Assembly (NCBI GenBank): GCA_964566075.1
Contig: CAZMHJ010000017.1
Location: 1-18,771 of the forward strand
Source: CAZMHJ01 sp964566075
Lineage (GTDB): Bacteria > Patescibacteriota > Saccharimonadia > Saccharimonadales > CAIOMD01
Length of the DNA stretch: 18,771 nt
Direction: 5' to 3'
In this document: positions 6,605 through 13,526 of the stretch, one piece after another
Position numbering within the stretch: the first letter of the stretch is position 1
How the letters are laid out: each line of letters opens with the position of its first letter
Made by a program: the position numbers and the translations under genes
Notes under the pieces: model-generated
The model's input: only the letters and a program-made list of their open reading frames with translations
Told to the model about the DNA's origin: nothing
Databases searched by the model: none

Positions 6605-6966
6605 TTTTTGCTAGCATGCTTTATGTAAACTATGTGCTCGCCTGCGCGAACGATACGAAAAAGAACTAGTAGCCTAAGAGCGCGTAACATTTCGGCCCAA
6701 CCATCAACAAGTGGTATTGATGCAATAAGCAAAAACCAGTTTTTTCGAAAATAGCGTTTCTTATCTACTGCTTGGTACAACCCAATAAAAAAGTCTATTA
6801 GAAATAAAAGCGCTACTGCAAAATCAAAATGATTGATTTGTCTGATTTGCTCATTCGAAGGACTTGCTAGCAGCTCATACGCAACCAAAGCCACTGATAT
6901 CACTGCTAACGCCGATAAGAAAAGTTCTTTGTAAAATACTACCGTATATCTTTTTTTTCGTGCCAT
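6601..6966 (-). CDS. Stand-alone voltage-sensor-like four-helix membrane protein
   Basis: 121 residues that follow the order of a voltage-sensor domain of ion channels. Helix S1 is ~11-33 ('FYKELFLSALAVISVALVAY'), S2 'FDFAVALLFLIDFFIGLYQA' with an acidic residue inside, S3 'NWFLLIASIPL', and S4 'RALRLLVLFRIVRAG', in which arginines recur every third residue with one position replaced. No pore helix or selectivity filter follows: the protein ends 10 residues after S4 with 'YIKHASKN'. It may be a proton-channel-like or regulatory voltage sensor, a subunit of another channel, or a degenerate channel. It is convergent with and overlaps the anti-sigma stop by 4 bp, and divergent from the serine hydrolase (54 bp between starts). 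Domain assignment is by pattern only. Confidence 0.6.
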   Translation of the reverse strand: MARKKRYTVVFYKELFLSALAVISVALVAYELLASPSNEQIRQINHFDFAVALLFLIDFFIGLYQAVDKKRYFRKNWFLLIASIPLVDGWAEMLRALRLLVLFRIVRAGEHIVYIKHASKN

Positions 6967-7003
6967 ATATATAGTCTACCGTACTTAGTTTGATTGCTTA
7001 TTT

Positions 7004-7012
7004 TGCTATAAT
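7004..7012 (+). promoter_or_regulatory. Extended -10 promoter giving a leaderless mRNA for the serine hydrolase
   Basis: TGCTATAAT (7004-7012) is a perfect extended -10 box. Only 8 nt separate it from the ATG at 7021, so transcription would begin at or within about 2 nt of the start codon. No Shine-Dalgarno is possible. Confidence 0.65.
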
Positions 7013-7020
7013 AAATACGA

Positions 7021-7962
7021 ATGAGAAAAACGAATATTGCGGTCCTTAGTGGGCTCGTCTTATTACTAGTGGCCAGCAATAGTATCTGGATTTGGCGCAC
7101 CGCCTCTTTAAAAAAGGAGGCCGACCCTTCTTCACAGGCAATGACGTATCCCTTTTTGTCGAAGCGAATTTTCATCGATAATCAAAACGACATGTTACTT
7201 AACTTTGTTGGTTTACGAAAACAGATAACAACTGACTTTGATGCGTTACCGGCTAATACACAACATAGTTTTTATTTTGAATACTTACCGAGTGGTACAT
7301 CAATACGTAATGGAAGTGATAACACACTAGTTGCTGCTTCGTTAATTAAAGTACCGCTTGTAATGAACTTATATAAAGCCGTTGAGCTTGGTAAGATTGA
7401 CCTCGATAAGCAAGTTACCATTACTGAATCGGAACTAGATGATGCGTACGGAAATCTTTATCAAAAAGGTGCCGGTACCAAAATTAGTTTACGTGAAGCT
7501 GCAAAATTAGCCCTCATTGAATCAGATAATACAGCAACGCATGTTATTTTTGATAACATAAAGGGCCTGCTTACGAGCGATCAAGAATCGCTCAACAATC
7601 TTGATATCGACCAAACAATGAAAGATAACCAAGCTGTCATTGATGCTAAGTCGTATACATCGGTGCTGAAAAGCCTTTTTTTAGCATCGTATGTTAATCG
7701 GGATAGTTCTCAAGAAATTCTCTCGTACCTTTCGCAGTCTTCAGCCACAAATCGTATTACGGCACAACTACCAAATAACATTAAAGTAGCCCACAAAATT
7801 GGCGTAAATGCGACGTCTTGGTCTGAGAGTGATTGTGGGATTATATATGCCCCAAAGAGACCATATGCGTTATGTGTAATGGTTGGATTACCCGAAGATC
7901 AAGCAAATGAGTTTATTGCGAAACTCTCAAAACAAGTTTACGATTACGTAATTAATCAGTAG
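7021..7962 (+). CDS. Membrane-anchored serine hydrolase, class A beta-lactamase / D,D-peptidase fold
   Basis: 313 residues. An N-terminal helix (~7-26) anchors it with the domain outside. The three active-site elements of the beta-lactamase/PBP superfamily are present in order: SxxK as 'SLIK' (S107, K110), SxN as 'SDN' (168-170) and a KTG-like 'HKIG' (K259). The spacing fits Beta-lactamase2 (class A-like) proteins. I see no clear Glu of the omega-loop ExxLN motif after SDN: the region reads 'LTSDQESLNNLDID'. Deacylation of beta-lactams is therefore uncertain, and a peptidoglycan carboxypeptidase or transpeptidase-like role is at least as likely. The gene ends 2 nt before the convergent gene at 7965. 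The start is fixed by the -10 box 8 nt upstream. Confidence 0.85.
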   Translation: MRKTNIAVLSGLVLLLVASNSIWIWRTASLKKEADPSSQAMTYPFLSKRIFIDNQNDMLLNFVGLRKQITTDFDALPANTQHSFYFEYLPSGTSIRNGSDNTLVAASLIKVPLVMNLYKAVELGKIDLDKQVTITESELDDAYGNLYQKGAGTKISLREAAKLALIESDNTATHVIFDNIKGLLTSDQESLNNLDIDQTMKDNQAVIDAKSYTSVLKSLFLASYVNRDSSQEILSYLSQSSATNRITAQLPNNIKVAHKIGVNATSWSESDCGIIYAPKRPYALCVMVGLPEDQANEFIAKLSKQVYDYVINQ

Positions 7963-7964
7963 AC

Positions 7965-8351
7965 CTATTTTTTTAAGGTGTCGACATTATCAATTTGCAC
8001 TGGCTCAACGTCAACAATCTTATTAATACTTGGTCTATATACAATGGCTTTGCCGTTTTTTTCGTATATTAGTATTTTGTCACCATCTTCCACCTTTCCT
8101 GCAAAATTACTTGCAAGCTTTGTCTTGTCGGTAACCGTTGCGAGTGCTGGTTCTTCATTCGTAGGCAGTAAGTACAGTAAACCAATTTGTTTTTTTATAA
8201 AAGTAATATTGTTCATGTCATCAGTTGATTTAGTATGTTGATGCGTTACGTAAAATATAGTTCCGACGCTAATCGTCACAAGAATGATGGCAATAATAGA
8301 TCCATATACTGTCACTTTTCTGAATTTGGAAGCTGTATGACTATATTCCAT
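7965..8351 (-). CDS. Small membrane-anchored YRPxxNKI protein
   Basis: 128 residues: a basic N-terminus, one membrane helix (~14-35) and a short outside domain with 'LLPTNEEPALATVTDKTKL' and 'AIVYRPSINKI' (105-112). Aligned with the protein at 4669-5358 it matches across the whole outer domain (LPxNExPAxxxxxDKxKL ... IxYRPxxNKI), but it lacks that protein's C-terminal LytR_C-like part. I recognise the motif as recurrent in Patescibacteria small proteins of unknown function. The ATG overlaps the stop of the upstream 8351-10234 gene (TAATG), so it is translationally coupled to the phage-like surface protein and may assist its export or anchoring. It is the last gene of the surface locus. Confidence 0.75.
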   Translation of the reverse strand: MEYSHTASKFRKVTVYGSIIAIILVTISVGTIFYVTHQHTKSTDDMNNITFIKKQIGLLYLLPTNEEPALATVTDKTKLASNFAGKVEDGDKILIYEKNGKAIVYRPSINKIVDVEPVQIDNVDTLKK

Positions 8352-10234
8352 TAGTTGTCACTCTCAAGATACCAACCAGCAGTTTCAATAATCGCTGCTG
8401 CAGCCGTAGCGTTGTTTGTGACCCATAGCACTGGGTTTAAGAATGTGCCTTGGGCTGGAATATTAGTGCTTAACGATCCGCTAGTCTGAGCTCCAGTCGA
8501 TAGGTTTGTTACGCGCCAACCGATTGAACTTCCGTTTGGCGCAGAAAATAGTATCAATTCATATAGGCTTGTTGTATCTACCGGAAAACTAGCACCAAGT
8601 CCGGTCACAGTTGGTGCAGTTCCAGTAATATTGTTCACTAGATTCCAGTTGCCAGTGTTGGCGTTTATTGCCATTCCTATCTTGCCGGGAGTTGTATTAG
8701 TTGTTGGGTCTACGTTAGTTGGGTTTGCGATAGAATCGCTCAAACCTACGAATGCCCTATTGCCATTCTGCAAAGTACTCATTCCAAACCTCGTCGTATA
8801 AAAGAAACCTCCAACCCCGGCACTATTACCACGCCATGCCATTAATGCTGCTTGCCTTTGATAAGCAACGGTGCCTGCAGTTGTACCAGAACTATAATTC
8901 ATCCGTCGCACTGATGTTTTTAGGTTTGTAGCCGCAGCTGCTGTATATGAACAGGTACCAGCACCGGTTGCTGTACTACCAAAAATGCTTAGGCTGGTGC
9001 TACAATTAGTACCACTTCCAGCTGGTGCCATCATTGCAATACGATTAAACCCAAAGCTTGACTGAAATGGCGTATCAACACCAGAAGGCCCGACAAACTT
9101 TGGCATTACACGACCTGCAATATCTTTAGCATATATTCTTAGATTTCCAGCAGCTGGTGCCGCGGGATCTGATTGTGCTGCCAGCTGTAATCCCCCTGAT
9201 TGAACATCTATACCTATATCCCAACCGGTCGCAACTTCAATTCCATAACTATTGCCAGCGCCTGACCCAGCACCTTCGAGTTTTAACCCATAAGAGTTAA
9301 CACCGATAGCTGGTGCGACAGCTTCGATAATTCGCATTCCACTCCACACTCCTCCACTTGTTGTTCCCGGAGTGTAATCGATACGTAAGCCGGCTGCTTC
9401 AACCGCTGCTGCACCGCCTTTATATTTCAAATTGAAGCCATTAACTCCAGCCGTAGTTACACCACTAGAAGATGTGTTATCAATAACTAATTGATCAGTG
9501 GTTGGAACGTTTGTGCCTGAATTAACACTAATTGATCCGGCAGTTGTTGTAGTGGTACCAAATTTACCTAGAGTAATACTCGTTGCATTGCTTGAGCCAA
9601 GTCCAAGGCTACCGCTATTACCACTATCAATATTCAAGGCTTGGCTAGCGGCACCCTGAATAGATGCTGCGCTTGCAGCACTAAAAGTAAGGTTACTCGA
9701 GGTGAAGGTATTTCCATTGTACGTACCGCCCACCGTAGCATTGCCAGAGATGTTTATGAAACCCGTTTGCTGCGAGCCGGGGCTCAGTTGCACAAAACCC
9801 GAGGCTGCAATGCCACCGAGTTTATCACTGTTAAATGCATACGGTGAAGCGGTAAACAAAATACGGGGAGTCATTTCAGGGTCAGCCCCAACTTTAACTC
9901 CTAAATAGACACTGCCTGAATTAAAATCAACGCTACCCGGCAATGAAGTAACGCTTCCTAGATTAACTTGAAATATACCATCAGTTACAGATACAGATCC
10001 TTGTGTTTCCGTCCAAACTGCTGAACCACCAGAGGCTACTGTATATAAATTAAATGTTATAGAGTACGTACCGTTTGTTACATTTGTTCCATCAGGGTTT
10101 GTTAATTTTCCCTGAAAGCTAATTTGGTTATTAATGGCAGCATGAACAACAGTGGTAGAAAGTACCCCCAAACCCAAAATTCCAAATAGTAATAGTGTTG
10201 GTATTAACGCAACCCTCACGAAGACTCGCAGCAT
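8351..10234 (-). CDS. Large secreted surface protein with phage tail-fibre-like C-terminal domain
   Basis: 627 residues with a clear signal peptide (1-32, cut after 'VVHA'). Residues ~33-150 form a domain I know from secreted bacterial proteins ('ISFQGKLTNPDGTNV' to 'PRILFTASPYAF'). A Gly/Ser/Thr-rich beta-repeat stretch follows (~150-350: 'GSLGLGSSNATSITLG', 'SYGLKLEGAGSGAGNSYGIE'), like a fibrous shaft. The last ~270 residues ('GNLRIYAKDIAGRVMPKF' to 'AGWYLESDN') resemble a domain of tailed-phage receptor-binding or tail-fibre proteins, including 'MAWRGNSAGVGGFFYTTRFG' and 'YELILFSAPNGSSIGWRV'. There is no membrane anchor or sorting motif at the C-terminus. Likely an adhesin; the ligand is unknown. 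Its stop overlaps the start of the 7965-8351 gene. The phage resemblance is from memory of the family, not a search. Confidence 0.72.
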   Translation of the reverse strand: MLRVFVRVALIPTLLLFGILGLGVLSTTVVHAAINNQISFQGKLTNPDGTNVTNGTYSITFNLYTVASGGSAVWTETQGSVSVTDGIFQVNLGSVTSLPGSVDFNSGSVYLGVKVGADPEMTPRILFTASPYAFNSDKLGGIAASGFVQLSPGSQQTGFINISGNATVGGTYNGNTFTSSNLTFSAASAASIQGAASQALNIDSGNSGSLGLGSSNATSITLGKFGTTTTTAGSISVNSGTNVPTTDQLVIDNTSSSGVTTAGVNGFNLKYKGGAAAVEAAGLRIDYTPGTTSGGVWSGMRIIEAVAPAIGVNSYGLKLEGAGSGAGNSYGIEVATGWDIGIDVQSGGLQLAAQSDPAAPAAGNLRIYAKDIAGRVMPKFVGPSGVDTPFQSSFGFNRIAMMAPAGSGTNCSTSLSIFGSTATGAGTCSYTAAAATNLKTSVRRMNYSSGTTAGTVAYQRQAALMAWRGNSAGVGGFFYTTRFGMSTLQNGNRAFVGLSDSIANPTNVDPTTNTTPGKIGMAINANTGNWNLVNNITGTAPTVTGLGASFPVDTTSLYELILFSAPNGSSIGWRVTNLSTGAQTSGSLSTNIPAQGTFLNPVLWVTNNATAAAAIIETAGWYLESDN

Positions 10235-10243
10235 CTTGCTACT

Positions 10244-10252
10244 ATAGTACCA
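10244..10252 (-). promoter_or_regulatory. Candidate extended -10 in front of the phage-like surface protein
   Basis: On the minus strand TGGTACTAT (10244-10252) is an extended -10 with TACTAT, 9 nt before ATG 10234. This would give a leaderless transcript, separate from the DUF916-like pair upstream (gap 42 nt). Confidence 0.4.
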
Positions 10253-10276
10253 ATTTACCCTGTAACGCTCAAGCTT

Positions 10277-11311
10277 TTAATCTGTTCGAACAGTTATTTT
10301 GTCTCCATCTGTTGCGTCTTTTACAGCAATTTTTTTTATGGGTGTTGCTTGTTTTTGCTCGCGTGGTTGAGCAGCGCCTTCTTTGGGTTTCTTATCAGTA
10401 CGGTTCTTACGCCGCCGATGTTTCCAGCTGTATCTAAGTAGCACTGTAGTAATTATTGCAATCATAAGCAGAAAGACTATAAACAATGGTGGGATGATAA
10501 CCGCCTGGTGAGCAGTTGTAATTATTTGGTCTGTGCCATCAAATCGATACTGATAGATGATATGGACCTTTGTAGGTATTAGCACTTTTGCTATTTTTTT
10601 CATCGGTACGTCAAGTACGATTGTTTTCCCGGGGAAAAGTGGCTGTGATTCTGTATTAATTACACCTTTTGCGACATACGCGTCGACGTTATTAGAACCA
10701 ACTACAATGACACCCCTTGGTACAACCACTACGTTGCCATCGTTCATAAAACGAGTTTGTATTGTGTTAGGGATACCAAATAGTATTTTTCCTGCGCTTG
10801 TTGCTTGCAAAGCAATATGTCTATTTGCACCATCCTCGTTAGTTACAAAAAGAGCCGCCCCAACTGATGGATGCAAGCCAACCGCATTTGAGACTTCCGA
10901 GGATTGTGTAATAACCAATGAAAAGTAACTACCGCCTGGTTTGAGCGAATCGTTGGTAGAAACTGTAATGGTTATATCTGTTGAACCACCAGGTGGGAGC
11001 GTGATGGCTGATGTGCTTATTTGCACTGCTTTTGATTGTTCGGTGCTCAGTACTGATGTCGGAGCAAGTATGCCAGACGAGTCATCGACGTTTTTAATCT
11101 GGGCGGTGAGTTGTACAGTAGTGTTTTCGTTATTTGTGATTTTTACCGTTTGTGAATGGGATGGTTTGTTACTCGACACCGTAAAGTATAAAACCGCTGG
11201 TGATACCGTAATACCCTTCGGTGACTCAGCAAGTGTTGTGCGGTAAAATCCAAGAAAGGCACTAACTAACGTTAGTGCAATAACGATACTACTCTTGATC
11301 CGACGTTTCAT
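10277..11311 (-). CDS. DUF916-like Ig-fold membrane protein (second of a tandem pair)
   Basis: 344 residues. Signal peptide ~1-29, then two Ig-like beta domains. The first opens with 'GITVSPAVLYFTVSSNKPSH' and contains 'ITNNENTTVQL' and 'LPPGGSTDITITVS', the pattern of a DUF916 / COG1470-like adhesion fold. A membrane helix at ~269-292 follows, with a basic cytoplasmic tail of ~52 residues rich in Lys/Arg. The same plan is seen in the gene just upstream (11289-12356), with which it overlaps by 23 nt, so the two are translated together and were probably duplicated. In Gram-positive bacteria DUF916 proteins partner WxL surface proteins and bind them or peptidoglycan; a similar scaffold role here is inference. 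There is no Shine-Dalgarno. Confidence 0.7.
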   Translation of the reverse strand: MKRRIKSSIVIALTLVSAFLGFYRTTLAESPKGITVSPAVLYFTVSSNKPSHSQTVKITNNENTTVQLTAQIKNVDDSSGILAPTSVLSTEQSKAVQISTSAITLPPGGSTDITITVSTNDSLKPGGSYFSLVITQSSEVSNAVGLHPSVGAALFVTNEDGANRHIALQATSAGKILFGIPNTIQTRFMNDGNVVVVPRGVIVVGSNNVDAYVAKGVINTESQPLFPGKTIVLDVPMKKIAKVLIPTKVHIIYQYRFDGTDQIITTAHQAVIIPPLFIVFLLMIAIITTVLLRYSWKHRRRKNRTDKKPKEGAAQPREQKQATPIKKIAVKDATDGDKITVRTD

Positions 11312-12356
11312 GACGTTCAGCTTTTTTTGGGTGATAGACTGCTTTAAAACTTTTCTTAACGATGGTAAATATACCGATAACTATAAGGGCGGCTAGGATA
11401 AATACACCTAGCAATATCTTCCAAGGCAGTACCCAGAATGTTGTTTCGGCTTCAAGTGGCACATCTTTTGAGCCATCATTATATATGCCTACCAGTTTAG
11501 CCTTATAAGGCCCTATTCGGAAACTCCCGATATTCTGCCAGTTCCACTTTAACGAGTTCTTTGTTGATGTATTTGCAGCATCTTGGGTGGCAACATACGC
11601 TGGAAATCCATCTGTCCACTCCGAGTTTAAAACACGCGTGCTACCAGGCAAAATATAACCACCTCCATCGTTAACCGGAAGTACTGCCAGCGGCTTTTTA
11701 TCATTGCTACCTCGCTGAATAAAGATATTACCGGACGGTTGTACGATGGTATTTCCAGTATTCTTGAATGTTGTTTTTAGTTTCACCGGCAAGTACTCAT
11801 ACACCGTTTGTGTCGCCTTAAACGATACTACCTGCAGTTCCTTTTTAGCATCCGGTCTGTCAACGGCAATGAGTGTAAAAACAGCCACTGAGCCGTGAAC
11901 CGCAGTTTCGCCTTGCTGTGGTTTGACATTTTCAACTCTGCTGATTTCAAGGGCAAATGAGTAACTGAAACCTGCATTTGCTGGTAGCGCAATAGTTAAC
12001 CGCTCAGTAAACCACTCACCTGGTTTAATTGTAAAAGTTGGATGCTCAAAGGTCACCCAGCTCGAGATATCAGCCGGCGCACTATTTCCAAGCGTTATTG
12101 CACCATTGTCACTATTGACCGTAAAACTACGCGGTTCAATTTTAAGGTATTCGGACTTATCACCATTATTACGAATCTTGAGTTCTGATGTATTTGATGC
12201 TCCTGGCTGTATTGAAACTACTAGAGGAGATGGGGTGACTTGTAACGAGAAGTTTCCTTGTTGGTCCGCTGCTAATGCTGTAATCGGTAAAGTACTAACC
12301 ACAACAAATATACCAAAAACCGTGCTCAGTATTCGTAGGAGACTTTTATATTTCAT
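11289..12356 (-). CDS. DUF916-like Ig-fold membrane protein (first of a tandem pair)
   Basis: 355 residues. Signal peptide ~1-29 (cut near 'ITALA'). The first domain starts 'FSLQVTPSPLVVSIQPGA' and includes 'LKIRNNGDKSEYLKI' and 'FTIKPGEWFTERLTIALP', typical of DUF916/COG1470-like Ig folds. A second beta domain ('VKLKTTFKNTGNTIVQPSG') follows, then 'FWVLPWKILLGV', a membrane helix (~311-333) and a short charged cytoplasmic tail. The outside-domain / single helix / charged-tail plan is that of WxL-interacting membrane proteins. It is expressed from its own promoter immediately behind the terminator at 12374-12399 and overlaps the next gene by 23 nt. Function as an envelope scaffold is inferred. 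Confidence 0.72.
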   Translation of the reverse strand: MKYKSLLRILSTVFGIFVVVSTLPITALAADQQGNFSLQVTPSPLVVSIQPGASNTSELKIRNNGDKSEYLKIEPRSFTVNSDNGAITLGNSAPADISSWVTFEHPTFTIKPGEWFTERLTIALPANAGFSYSFALEISRVENVKPQQGETAVHGSVAVFTLIAVDRPDAKKELQVVSFKATQTVYEYLPVKLKTTFKNTGNTIVQPSGNIFIQRGSNDKKPLAVLPVNDGGGYILPGSTRVLNSEWTDGFPAYVATQDAANTSTKNSLKWNWQNIGSFRIGPYKAKLVGIYNDGSKDVPLEAETTFWVLPWKILLGVFILAALIVIGIFTIVKKSFKAVYHPKKAERHETSDQE

Positions 12357-12364
12357 TCTGTATC

Positions 12365-12373
12365 AGTATAACA
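12365..12373 (-). promoter_or_regulatory. Extended -10 promoter, leaderless, directly behind the terminator
   Basis: On the minus strand TGTTATACT (12365-12373) is an extended -10, 8 nt before ATG 12356. Its TG overlaps the T-run of the intrinsic terminator, so termination of one unit and start of the next share the same bases. The -35 position falls inside the hairpin and does not match consensus. Confidence 0.5.
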
Positions 12374-12399
12374 AAACCGCCCCTTTACTGGGGCGGTTT
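12374..12399 (-). terminator. Intrinsic terminator after the 12419-13459 surface protein gene
   Basis: AAACCGCCCC (12374-12383) pairs with GGGGCGGTTT (12390-12399), a perfect GC-rich 10-bp stem with a 6-nt loop. On the minus strand it is followed by TTTTGTT. It closes the transcript of the 12419-13459 gene 20 nt past its stop. Confidence 0.85.
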
Positions 12400-12418
12400 C
12401 ATAAATAGTTAGTATCTC

Positions 12419-13459
12419 TTAGAATAATCCTGCACCAACAACTGTAATTGTATCGGTATAGTCTGTTGCGGCTGGCGTTAACGCACCAATAGTGGCGTTG
12501 TTCGTAAGTGTAAGAACAGCGTTTTGCGCAGTACCGTCAGAAGTAGCAAGTGCACGAAGCGTTGTATCTAAGCCACCACCCTTACCTGACACTCCTCCAA
12601 CAAATGGCGCAGCTACCGTGAGGGTACCAGTACCACCAGCTTGTGTTTGCGTAACACCTGTATTGTAACCTTCGCTGTTAGCGACAATAGTACTATTTGA
12701 ACCTGGAGTCGTTGACGCAATAGTCTTTGCAGCAAGTGCTGAGTTAAGACCAGTATTAGCATCCTTTGCCCATACTAACCAGCCATTCTTTGCGTTTGTA
12801 TTAATCGTAGCTGTACGAGGCGTTGGGCTTGAAGCGATTGAACCGGTTGAGAGTGTTCCAAGCGCATCAGTATTACCACTTAAAGCAAAACTGAAAGATT
12901 GTGGAACACTTGCTGTTACAACAATCTGATCATCGGCAATACTTGCAGTACTGAATGGCGAGCTGTCAATTGTAGCTGGCACTGAGTCGCGAGTCGTAAC
13001 TGTACCACCGTTTGAAGCACTTGCCGAACCACTAATACTTAAAGCTGCTGTATTAGTCCAGTTAAAGCAGTAAAGCGTGCCAACGGTTAAGTCAGTACTT
13101 GGGAACGTTACAACCTGACCAGCAGCAGCTGTAGCAGTACCAATACCTGGCCATGCAGAAGCACCACTTGGCCATGCCAAGTTGGTTGTGTTAACAGTCC
13201 AGTTACCAACCGTTGAGCTTACTGTGTATCCTGTCGGGAATGTTACTTGCACACTTGCTTCGGTTGCTACCGTTGTTGGTTTCGCACATACCGTACCAGT
13301 GGTAGCAGTGCTAATCTTCATACGATCAAAGCGAACCGATACTTGAGACAATGATGCCGCTTTGGCGATGTTATTAAGTACGACTGGTACCATTGCTGCT
13401 AAGATTAACGCAACAATTAGTACGATTGCAGTCACACGTTTTTGCTGATGTAAGTACAT
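12419..13459 (-). CDS. Secreted surface protein with shared C-terminal 'DYTDTIT' module
   Basis: 346 residues with a signal peptide (1-35, basic 'HQQKR', then a long hydrophobic run, cut near 'IAKAA'). The rest is Ser/Thr/Ala/Gly-rich and predicted beta. Residues ~178-346 form a module with 'NGWLVWAKDANTGL', 'SEGYNTG', 'LTVAAPF' and a C-terminus 'ATDYTDTITVVGAGLF'. The adjacent protein at 13527-14576 has the same module. The ending recalls the last strand of WxL and spore-coat-U-like domains, but there is no WxL motif. Only two cysteines occur in the mature part. The gene has a good sigma70-type promoter, a ribosome binding site (GGAGGG, though only 3 nt from the ATG) and its own terminator, so it may be an abundant structural surface protein. 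The exact family is not recognised. Confidence 0.75.
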   Translation of the reverse strand: MYLHQQKRVTAIVLIVALILAAMVPVVLNNIAKAASLSQVSVRFDRMKISTATTGTVCAKPTTVATEASVQVTFPTGYTVSSTVGNWTVNTTNLAWPSGASAWPGIGTATAAAGQVVTFPSTDLTVGTLYCFNWTNTAALSISGSASASNGGTVTTRDSVPATIDSSPFSTASIADDQIVVTASVPQSFSFALSGNTDALGTLSTGSIASSPTPRTATINTNAKNGWLVWAKDANTGLNSALAAKTIASTTPGSNSTIVANSEGYNTGVTQTQAGGTGTLTVAAPFVGGVSGKGGGLDTTLRALATSDGTAQNAVLTLTNNATIGALTPAATDYTDTITVVGAGLF

Positions 13460-13462
13460 GTA

Positions 13463-13523
13463 CCCTCCATGTTTTTATTGATTCGTTATCTCTGAGTCTA
13501 CACAAACATAACTATTTTAACAA
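13463..13523 (-). promoter_or_regulatory. Promoter and Shine-Dalgarno of the 12419-13459 surface protein gene
   Basis: On the minus strand TTGTTA (13518-13523), a 17-nt spacer and TAGACT (13495-13500) make a sigma70-like promoter overlapping the end of the upstream gene. Transcription would start near 13488, leaving a ~28-nt leader that contains GGAGGG (13463-13468). It is the only gene of the surface locus with such a ribosome binding site, although the spacing to ATG 13459 is short. Confidence 0.6.
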
Positions 13524-13526
13524 GTC

